Of a stretch of DNA of 64,000 bases, positions 33,111 through 39,995 are shown one piece after another. Location of the stretch: contig NZ_QQAW01000009.1 in NCBI RefSeq assembly GCF_003350405.1, forward strand, positions 83,304 to 147,303, read 5' to 3'. The DNA is from Gluconacetobacter liquefaciens (lineage in GTDB: Bacteria > Pseudomonadota > Alphaproteobacteria > Acetobacterales > Acetobacteraceae). The notes under the pieces were generated by a model, which searched no databases, was not told the origin of the DNA, and saw only the letters and a list, made by a program, of their open reading frames with translations. Position 1 is the first letter of the stretch; each line of letters opens with the position of its first letter. Both the position numbers and the translations under genes were made by a program.

Positions 33111-33446
33111 ATGGCTGAAACCATCGCGCAGCGCATCCAGAACGATATCGATACCAACCCGGTCATGCTGTACATGAAAGGGACCGCCCTGTTCCCGCAA
33201 TGCGGCTTCTCGGCCCGCGTGGTGCAGATCCTGAACCATACCGGGGTTCCGTTCCAGACCGCCAATGTGCTGGAAGACCCGGAACTGCGCCAGGGAATCA
33301 AGGATTTCACGAACTGGCCGACGGTGCCGCAGCTTTATGTGAAGGGCGAATTCGTCGGTGGCTGCGATATCGTGACCGAAATGTTCCAGACCGGCGAACT
33401 GGAAAAGCTGTTCGAGGAAAAGGGGATCGTATCGGCCTCGGCCTGA
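33111..33446 (+). CDS. grxD: Monothiol glutaredoxin (Grx4 type)
   Basis: This 111-residue glutaredoxin carries the CGFS active site in LFPQCGFSARVV (near residues 27-38), WPTVPQLYVKGEFVGGCDI for glutathione binding, and the usual length. CGFS glutaredoxins carry a bridging [2Fe-2S] cluster with BolA and deliver it or report iron status. The ATG at 33111 fits the family N-terminus; longer frames overlap bolA. An intrinsic terminator follows 25 bases after the stop, closing the purC-to-grxD operon. Confidence 0.96.
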   Translation: MAETIAQRIQNDIDTNPVMLYMKGTALFPQCGFSARVVQILNHTGVPFQTANVLEDPELRQGIKDFTNWPTVPQLYVKGEFVGGCDIVTEMFQTGELEKLFEEKGIVSASA

Positions 33447-33471
33447 TCCCTTCGTTCATCGCGATCTGAAG

Positions 33472-33504
33472 AACGGGCCGGTCGGTGTGACCAGCCCGTT
33501 TTTT
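33472..33504 (+). terminator. Intrinsic terminator after grxD
   Basis: AACGGGC (33472-33478) pairs with GCCCGTT (33494-33500), with an inner GGTC/GACC pairing, followed by six Ts (33499-33504). It closes the purC-grxD transcription unit. Confidence 0.88.
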
Positions 33505-33586
33505 ATAGTGGAACCGTGCCCTTTCCCTTGTCGTCCACCCCGCCTTTCGTTTAGCTTTTCCTGATATGGTTGGTGTGAGGTGATGG

Positions 33587-33919
33587 ATGTTCCAGGCTCT
33601 ATTCAGGAAAACCGCGTTCGGCGCATTCGGAGCTGGAATGTTCCTGCTTGTTGCCCCCCCTCATGCCGCACAGGCCCATGTGGTGACGAATGATGAAGCC
33701 GGGCGGCTGACTCTGGATGCCCTGACCGCGATCCCCGCGCCGGTGCGGCATGTCGCCTATCGCCATGATGCGCGTGTTGTGCATGTGGCCTCGATCAGCG
33801 ACCGCCATTCGGCTCATGCAACCGTCCGCTCGCGCGGCCTGGTTCATAATGTTGTCTATCATCCCCATGCCGCAGCCTCTGTCCGGCGTCCGGCCCATAA
33901 AGGGCGTCAGCGTACCTGA
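33587..33919 (+). CDS. Small secreted His-rich hypothetical protein
   Basis: This 110-residue protein has a signal peptide (about residues 1-31, core FGAFGAGMFLLVA, cleavage near AQA). The mature part has many His, Val, Arg and Ala residues spaced through it (about 12 His in 80 residues) and is basic at the C-terminus. No family is recognised. The ATG is preceded by GAGGTGATGG, a plausible ribosome site. It stands alone between grxD and the convergent yraN. Periplasmic metal or acid buffering is possible but unsupported. Confidence 0.55.
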   Translation: MFQALFRKTAFGAFGAGMFLLVAPPHAAQAHVVTNDEAGRLTLDALTAIPAPVRHVAYRHDARVVHVASISDRHSAHATVRSRGLVHNVVYHPHAAASVRRPAHKGRQRT

Positions 33920-33957
33920 TCCGGGCTACGCCCATCCGTCGCGGATGGCCGGGGCGC

Positions 33958-34377
33958 CTATGCTTCCGGCCTGAAGGCGTCGACGATGTGGTGTACAGTT
34001 CCGTCGGCGGTGACCAGCAGGACATCGAAACGCATCTGTCCGCACACCCAGTCGGGATGCGCGGCGCACAATGCCGTGGCCGCGTTCGCCAGTCGGCGCA
34101 TCTGATGACGGGTCAGGCTTTCCGCCGCCTCGACGTAAGAGGGGCGGCATTTGACCTCGCAAAAGGCCAGCAGGTCGTCCTGACGGGCGACCAGGTCGAT
34201 CTCTCCCCAACGCGTGCGGGCCCGATGGCCCAGGATCGTCCACCCGCCCTTCAGCAGCCAGGCCATGGCAGCCTGTTCGGCTTGCAGGCCGCGTACATGC
34301 GATGCCGCGCCGCGGACCTGCCTTCGGGTACGCAAGCCGGCCGAGAGTTGATCCTTGCCCCATTCCGGCTGCACCAT
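33958..34377 (-). CDS. yraN: YraN/UPF0102 family nuclease-like protein
   Basis: This 139-residue protein has an endonuclease-like (Holliday-junction-resolvase-like) fold, family UPF0102. The family patterns are present: a helix [17 protein letters not shown], then [22 protein letters not shown] (Asp and the Glu-x-Lys pair of the catalytic core), and the FDVLLV strand. The ATG at 34377 has AGGA about seven bases upstream; an ATG at 34440 would add 21 unconserved residues. The cellular role of the family is unknown. Divergent from cls. Confidence 0.88.
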   Translation of the reverse strand: MVQPEWGKDQLSAGLRTRRQVRGAASHVRGLQAEQAAMAWLLKGGWTILGHRARTRWGEIDLVARQDDLLAFCEVKCRPSYVEAAESLTRHQMRRLANAATALCAAHPDWVCGQMRFDVLLVTADGTVHHIVDAFRPEA

Positions 34378-34474
34378 CAATCGTCCTGACCCTCTCTCCG
34401 CGTCGGCTTGAACTGTGCCCCGCAGCGCCCGATTCGACAACGCCGCCGCCCATCATCATGGATCGAACTGACGC

Positions 34475-35890
34475 ATGCTGATCGTGTACTGGCAAACCGT
34501 TCTTCTGCTGGTGTTTCTATCCCGGATTGCGGTTGCGGCCCTGGTGACGGTGCATGTGCTGCTGCACAAGAAGGATGTCGGCGCCGCGATCGGGTGGATC
34601 GGCATTACCATCCTGATGCCGTTCACCGGCGGCACATTGTACGCGATGTTCGGCATCAATCGCGTCCATCGTCGGGCGCGCAAGCTGATCGGGCGGGCCT
34701 CCTGGCACAGCCGCACGCTCTCCTCCCGCTGGAAGCGCGCCGAAGAGGGCAGCTTCGCCCCGCTGGCGCATATGGTGGGCAAGCTGACCGGGCGACCGCT
34801 GATGGGCGGCAACCATGTCGAGATGCTGCATAACGGGGACGAGGTCTATCCACAGATGCTGGCGGCGATCGAAGGCGCCACCAGCAGCGTGCTGCTCTGT
34901 TCCTACATCTTTCGCGGCGATGCGGCCGGTGCGCGGTTCCTGGCCGCGCTGATCGGCGCCCATCGGCGTGGCGTCGCGGTGCGGGTGCTGGTGGACGGGA
35001 TCGGCAGCGGCTATTTCCGCTGCCCCGTCGCGGCCGCGCTGCGCCGGGAGGGGGTGCCGGTGGCGCGCTTCATGCATTCGATGCTGCCGTGGCGCATGCC
35101 CTTCATCAATATGCGCAACCATAAGAAGATTTTGGTGGTCGATGGGCATCTGGGCTTCATGGGCGGGCTGAACATCGGAGTAGAGAATCTGATGGCGACT
35201 CATCCCCGCCACCCGGTGGCGGATACGCATTTCCGGCTGGAAGGCCCGGTCGTCCATCAACTGACCGAAGCCTTCGCGCGGGACTGGTCCTTTGCCTGGG
35301 GCGAAGACCTGCCACTTTCGCTCTTCCCCGAAGTCACATGGAAGGGCGACACGCTGGCGCGGATCGTGACGGCGGGGCCGGATTCCGACCTGGAGAAGAT
35401 CGAATACACCATGCTCCAGGCGATCACGCTGGCCCGGCAGTCGGTGCGGTTGATGACACCCTATTTCCTGCCCAGCGAACGGTTTCTCAGTGAGCTGGCG
35501 CTGGCGGCCCTGCGCGGGATCGAGGTCGATATCGTAGTGCCGCGACACAGCAACCACACGCTGATCGACTGGGCGCGCGCGGCCAACCTGCCGCGCTTTC
35601 TCGATTCGGGCTGTCGTGTCTGGCAGGCACGGCCGCCCTTCAACCATTCCAAGCTGATGGTGGTGGACCGGCACTGGACCTGCGTGGGCAGCTCCAACCT
35701 TGACGTGCGCAGCCTGCGCCTGAATTTCGAAATCAATCTGGAAGCCTATGACGATGCCCTGGCGGCGCGGATCGACGATTTCATCGTCGTGCACCGTCAT
35801 GATCGCCTGACCCATTACGATCTGGACCGCCGGACGCTGCCGATCCGCCTGCGCGATGCGGCGGCCCGGCTGTTGCTGCCCTATCTGTGA
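34475..35890 (+). CDS. cls: Cardiolipin synthase
   Basis: This 471-residue inner-membrane phospholipase-D-superfamily enzyme makes cardiolipin. Two N-terminal membrane helices (about residues 7-30 and 35-60) precede two PLD motifs: HKKILVVDGHLGFMGGLN near residue 212 and HSKLMVVDRHWTCVGSSN near 390 (HxKxxxxD each). Length and topology match bacterial ClsA. Its last 10 bases overlap the convergent EEP-family gene. Confidence 0.95.
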   Translation: MLIVYWQTVLLLVFLSRIAVAALVTVHVLLHKKDVGAAIGWIGITILMPFTGGTLYAMFGINRVHRRARKLIGRASWHSRTLSSRWKRAEEGSFAPLAHMVGKLTGRPLMGGNHVEMLHNGDEVYPQMLAAIEGATSSVLLCSYIFRGDAAGARFLAALIGAHRRGVAVRVLVDGIGSGYFRCPVAAALRREGVPVARFMHSMLPWRMPFINMRNHKKILVVDGHLGFMGGLNIGVENLMATHPRHPVADTHFRLEGPVVHQLTEAFARDWSFAWGEDLPLSLFPEVTWKGDTLARIVTAGPDSDLEKIEYTMLQAITLARQSVRLMTPYFLPSERFLSELALAALRGIEVDIVVPRHSNHTLIDWARAANLPRFLDSGCRVWQARPPFNHSKLMVVDRHWTCVGSSNLDVRSLRLNFEINLEAYDDALAARIDDFIVVHRHDRLTHYDLDRRTLPIRLRDAAARLLLPYL

Positions 35891-36582
35891 GCCGAGCGTT
35901 CCAGCCGCACCGCGATGGGCCGGTGGTCCGAGGCATAATGGTTGAGCACCCGCGCCTGGGTGCAGATCAGGCCGCGCACCAGGCAGCGGTCGATCCGGAT
36001 CGGCACCATGTCGACCATCCTGTGGGTGGGCGCGCGGGGGCCGACATCGCGGAAGCTCGGCATCAGGGTCGGGCCGACCAGATTGAAATCTCCCAGCACG
36101 GCGGCGTGTGAGGGCAGGATCTGGACCAGCCGGCGCAACTGGCGGCGGTTCATGATCTGGCCGTGCGACAGATGGACGTTTGCCACCGAGAAACCGAACG
36201 CCGCGCATTCGATCACCTGCGCGACCCGGCGCACCAGCGGGCCGGAAGGCAGGGTGCAGGCCAGCGGCGGGCGCCGGAACGGGCCGGGGCTCCAGCATGC
36301 GACGCCGTGAATGCGGCCGGGCAGGGGCGCGCGGGCGTAATATCCGCCGATCAGGTGGGGCAGGGCATCGAAATCCTCGGTCGCTTCCTGCATCAGCAGC
36401 AGGTCCGGCCGTTCCTCCTCGATCAGGTGAATGACATCACGCGGGGTGGCGCCGACACGGCGCAGCAGGTTCCAACTGACGATCTTGCGTTCCGACCCGA
36501 TGACTGGCGCGGGCATATGGGCCGGGCGCGGACTTTGCCCGGGACGCGGGGGCAGCAGCGGGGAGGGGTGCGTGATGCTCAT
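35881..36582 (-). CDS. Endonuclease/exonuclease/phosphatase (EEP) family protein
   Basis: This 233-residue protein belongs to the EEP superfamily of Mg2+-dependent phosphodiesterases. Diagnostic residues: IVSWNLLRR (Asn of the fold, near residue 34), LLLMQEAT (metal-binding Glu), FSVANVHLSHG, VLGDFNLVG (catalytic Asp-x-Asn) and the final HYASDHRPIAV with the catalytic Asp-His. Substrate is not predictable; DNA, lipids and phosphoinositides are all cleaved by relatives. The ATG at 36582 overlaps the stop of the upstream AI-2E gene. No signal peptide, so probably cytosolic. Confidence 0.85.
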   Translation of the reverse strand: MSITHPSPLLPPRPGQSPRPAHMPAPVIGSERKIVSWNLLRRVGATPRDVIHLIEEERPDLLLMQEATEDFDALPHLIGGYYARAPLPGRIHGVACWSPGPFRRPPLACTLPSGPLVRRVAQVIECAAFGFSVANVHLSHGQIMNRRQLRRLVQILPSHAAVLGDFNLVGPTLMPSFRDVGPRAPTHRMVDMVPIRIDRCLVRGLICTQARVLNHYASDHRPIAVRLERSAHR

Positions 36583-37649
36583 GGTTCGATGAAGGTCTCC
36601 TCTATCCGGGCGGCTTCTCTCGGCCGACCCGGTACGTTGGCAGCGAATTCGGCCGTCAGCGTGTAGCCGACGCCCAGTAGCACCGGCCCCAGGAAGATCC
36701 CCAGCGCGCCAAAGGTCCAGACTCCGCCCAGCACGCCCAGGACCGTCAGCAGGTAGGGCAGTTGCGCGCCGCGCGAGATGAACATCGGCCGGATGATATG
36801 ATCCGCCCCGGAAATGATGATGGTGCCGAACGCCACCAGGCAGATCCCGCGCCAGAGATGATGCGTCAGCATCAGGACCAGCGCCCCCGGAATCCAGATC
36901 AGCGGCGCGCCGACCGGCAGGACCGCGACGCCGGCGGTGATCATGCCGAACAGGACCGGTTGCGGCAGGCCGGTCATGGCGAAGCCAAGGCCCGTCAGCA
37001 CGCCCTGGATGATTGCGGTGCCCAGGATACCATAGACCGTCCCGCGGATGGTCCGGCCGATGATGCCGATGATGCGGTCGGCATAGGCGCCGGCGATGCG
37101 CCGGATGACGGCGGTGAATGTCGCCCCCAGCGCGTCGCCGCCCAGCCAGAAGAAGAAGGCGATGAACAGTGCCATGCCCAGATGGACCAGGCCGCTGGCC
37201 ACCAGCATCAGGCCGCTGAGCATGGATTGCGCGATATTGCCGGCATAAGGCAGCAGCATATGTTCGGCATGACCCAGATCGGTCGCCCACTGGGTCCATT
37301 TGTTTGTCAGGTCGGGGCCGATCAGGGGAATGCGCGACAGCCACGCAGGCGGGGGCAGGTGGACGGAGGTCAGCCCGGCGGTCAGGCGTTCGAACGTGCC
37401 AGGAAGGTCGGCGATGCTGGAACTGACCACGATCACCAACGGCACGGCGACGATCAGCGTGGTCAGCGCCGTCATGATGACGGCGCCGACCGCCGGCCCG
37501 GTGTTCCGGCGGATGCGCACGTAGATCGGCCATGTCGCGAAGGTCAGGATCGCCGCCCACAGCAGCGCCGACATGAAGGGATAGAGGATGGCGCCGCACC
37601 CGAAGGCCACCCCGCCCAGCAACAATCCCATCATGATGCGCTCGGTCAT
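36579..37649 (-). CDS. AI-2E family transporter (PerM-like)
   Basis: This 356-residue membrane protein has about eight helices arranged as in the AI-2 exporter/PerM family (formerly UPF0118). Recognisable parts are the twin N-terminal helices, the long middle amphipathic region and GMITAGVAVLPVGAPLIWIPG and GALGIFLGPVLLGVGY towards the C-terminus. The family includes the TqsA autoinducer exporter but also Na+/H+ antiporters, so substrate is unknown. Coupled by ATGA to the EEP gene. Confidence 0.88.
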   Translation of the reverse strand: MTERIMMGLLLGGVAFGCGAILYPFMSALLWAAILTFATWPIYVRIRRNTGPAVGAVIMTALTTLIVAVPLVIVVSSSIADLPGTFERLTAGLTSVHLPPPAWLSRIPLIGPDLTNKWTQWATDLGHAEHMLLPYAGNIAQSMLSGLMLVASGLVHLGMALFIAFFFWLGGDALGATFTAVIRRIAGAYADRIIGIIGRTIRGTVYGILGTAIIQGVLTGLGFAMTGLPQPVLFGMITAGVAVLPVGAPLIWIPGALVLMLTHHLWRGICLVAFGTIIISGADHIIRPMFISRGAQLPYLLTVLGVLGGVWTFGALGIFLGPVLLGVGYTLTAEFAANVPGRPREAARIEETFIEP

Positions 37650-37854
37650 TCATTCCCGCCATGGTTTGCGACGCCGGAGCGCATTCGGCCCCGTTCGATG
37701 ATGTGGCACCGCACCGGGATGGTAAAGGGCATGCGCCGCATAGCGGGCCGCCGAGACACCGACGGTTGATCGGGACCGAGCCACTCAGCTAAGGACGATC
37801 CGTGCTGCGGCTGCCCTGTCGCTCCGTCTGGGCCCCGGACAGCATGGAACCGTG

Positions 37855-38742
37855 ATGGGGCCCTTATCGATGCATGCGTCCATTCATCCCCTGATCTCGC
37901 CCGCGCGGCTGCGGGATATCCTCTCTGCGCCGGACCTCGTCCTGCTCGATGCCACGATGCCGCTGCCGGGTGAGACGTTCGATCCGGCACAGCGTTTCGT
38001 CGAAGCCCGCCTGCCGGGAGCCCGCCGCTTCGATATCGAGCAGTTTTCCGACCCGGGCTCCCCTCTGCCGCACATGATCCCGACCCAGGCGCGCTTTGCG
38101 ACGCTGGCGGGGGAACTGGGCGTGTCGGACGCCGCTCATGTGGTCTTCTACGATCAGGGCAACGCGGCATCGGCGGCCCGGGGATGGTGGCTGGCCCGCC
38201 TGTTCGGGCTGGAGCGCGTGCAGGTGCTGGATGGCGGCCTGCCGGCCTGGCAACGTGCCGGTGGCCCGGTGGATGAAGGCGCGCCACAGGCGGTGCAAGC
38301 TGTCGCCTTTCGTCCGACGCCACGTTTCAGGCTGGTCGCAGGGTTGGGTGACATGCGCGACCATGTGCGGCATGGAGACCGGCTGATTCTCGATGCCCGC
38401 GCCCACGGGCGCTTTGCGGGCGAAGTGGTGGAGCCCCGGCCTGGTGTCGTGTCGGGCCATATGCCGGGCGCGCGCAACCTGCCGTTCGGAATGCTTCTGG
38501 ACGATCATCGCGCCTTCCTGCCGCCCGAAGCCCTGCGGGCTCGTTTTGCCGAAGCCGGGGTGACCGAGGATCGACGGGTCATCACCAGTTGCGGTTCCGG
38601 CGTGACGGCGGCGGTGCTGTCGCTGGGGCTCGCGATCTGCGGTCGTACGGGCGATGCGCTCTATGACGGCTCATGGGCCGAATGGGGCTCGACACCTGGC
38701 GCACCGGTGGAAACCGGGCCGGGACGGAGTGCCGTTTCGTGA
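37855..38742 (+). CDS. sseA: 3-mercaptopyruvate/thiosulfate sulfurtransferase
   Basis: This 295-residue protein has two rhodanese domains. The N-terminal inactive half carries VLLDATMPLPG and a HVVFYDQGNAASAARGWW segment, and the C-terminal half carries the catalytic Cys in SCGSGVTAAVLSL (near residue 245). The CGSGVTA loop is that of mercaptopyruvate sulfurtransferases. Starts at 37852 (GTG), 37855 and 37870 are possible. It overlaps the metC-like gene, whose start lies within its last codons; together they handle cysteine and thiol sulfur. Confidence 0.9.
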   Translation: MGPLSMHASIHPLISPARLRDILSAPDLVLLDATMPLPGETFDPAQRFVEARLPGARRFDIEQFSDPGSPLPHMIPTQARFATLAGELGVSDAAHVVFYDQGNAASAARGWWLARLFGLERVQVLDGGLPAWQRAGGPVDEGAPQAVQAVAFRPTPRFRLVAGLGDMRDHVRHGDRLILDARAHGRFAGEVVEPRPGVVSGHMPGARNLPFGMLLDDHRAFLPPEALRARFAEAGVTEDRRVITSCGSGVTAAVLSLGLAICGRTGDALYDGSWAEWGSTPGAPVETGPGRSAVS

Positions 38743-39980
38743 CCGACCGCGACGCCCTGCACCAGGCCGTTTCGCGCGGGTGGCGCGAAATGGGCACACT
38801 GCTGGTTCATTTGGCCCGCGACCTGCCGCCCGATGCCCGCGGCACTTTGGTCAACCAGCCGCCCACCCGCGGCTCGACGGTGCTGTTCCCGACGGTGGCG
38901 GACATGAACCGCAATGGCACCCGGCGCTATGATCACGAGCTGATCTATGGCGCCATGGGTACGCCGATCCAGCATGAACTCGAAGCCGCGATCGCGGCGA
39001 TCGAGGGCGCGCGCCATACCCAGATCGTATCGTCCGGCCTGGCCGCCTGCACCACGCCGCTGCTGGCGTTCCTGGGCAGGGACGGTCATTGCCTGATTCC
39101 GGACTCGGTTTATGGCCCCACAAGGCGTTTCGCCAATACGGTGCTGCGCCGCTTCGGGGTGGAAACCACCTATTATCCGCCCCTGACCGATGCCGAGGGG
39201 CTGCGGGCGATGATGCGGCCCAATACCCAGGTGGTGGTAGCCGAGAGTCCGGGCAGTCATACGTTCGAGGTTCAGGATATCCGCATGATCGCCGATGTCG
39301 CGCATGAGCATGGCGCGCGGCTGATGCTGGACAACACCTGGGGTGTCGGGATCTTCCGCCCGTTCGATCATGGGGTCGATATCGCGGTGCAGGCGCTGAC
39401 CAAATATCCGGCCGGCCATTCGGACAGCATCATCGGCGCGGTTTCGGTGGCGGACGAGCAGGACTGGCATGTGTTGCGTGACACCTGCATCCAGCTTGGG
39501 CAGGTGGCTGGCCCTGACGATTGCTGGCTGACCCTGCGCGGCCTGCGCACCATGGGCGCCCGGCTGGAACGCCAGTCTCGTAGCGCCATAGACGTGGCGC
39601 TGTGGCTGGCCGACCGGCCGGAAGTCGCGCGTGTGCTGCATCCGGCCCTGCCATCCTGCCCGGGGCATGAGATCTGGCAACGCGATTTCAGCGGCGCTTC
39701 GGCCCTGTTCGGCGTGGTGTTCCGGCCGGACTACAGCCAGGAGGCGATGGTTGCCATGATCGACTCCCTGACCCTGTTCGGAATCGGGGCTTCGTGGGGC
39801 GGCTATGAAAGCCTGGTTCTGCCCACGACCGGTGGCGTGGTGCGTACCTGCACGCCGGATGCGCCGGATGCGCCGGATTGTGGCCCGGCGTTCCGCCTGC
39901 ATATCGGGTTGGAAAACCCCGAAGACCTGATCGCCGACCTGTCAGCAGGTCTCGATGTGCTGACAGGTGCGGCATCGTAA
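38739..39980 (+). CDS. metC: Cystathionine beta-lyase
   Basis: This 413-residue PLP enzyme of the Cys/Met metabolism family makes homocysteine from cystathionine. PLP-binding features are YGPTRRF, the Asp in LMLDNTWGVG, and the Schiff-base Lys in ALTKYPAGHSDSIIGA (near residue 210). The GTG start at 38739 overlaps the sulfurtransferase stop with GGACGGAG upstream. It could also act as a cysteine desulfhydrase. Three tandem copies of a 9-base unit near 39853-39879 encode a small Asp-Ala-Pro run close to the C-terminus. Confidence 0.92.
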   Translation: MTDRDALHQAVSRGWREMGTLLVHLARDLPPDARGTLVNQPPTRGSTVLFPTVADMNRNGTRRYDHELIYGAMGTPIQHELEAAIAAIEGARHTQIVSSGLAACTTPLLAFLGRDGHCLIPDSVYGPTRRFANTVLRRFGVETTYYPPLTDAEGLRAMMRPNTQVVVAESPGSHTFEVQDIRMIADVAHEHGARLMLDNTWGVGIFRPFDHGVDIAVQALTKYPAGHSDSIIGAVSVADEQDWHVLRDTCIQLGQVAGPDDCWLTLRGLRTMGARLERQSRSAIDVALWLADRPEVARVLHPALPSCPGHEIWQRDFSGASALFGVVFRPDYSQEAMVAMIDSLTLFGIGASWGGYESLVLPTTGGVVRTCTPDAPDAPDCGPAFRLHIGLENPEDLIADLSAGLDVLTGAAS

Positions 39981-39995
39981 GGCTACGGAAATCGG

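Noticed and set aside
35881..37662. Single 593-codon minus-strand gene spanning two reading units
   Set aside because: Its first 360 codons are the out-of-frame copy of the AI-2E transporter. Only the last 233 codons, from the ATG at 36582, are real (EEP family).
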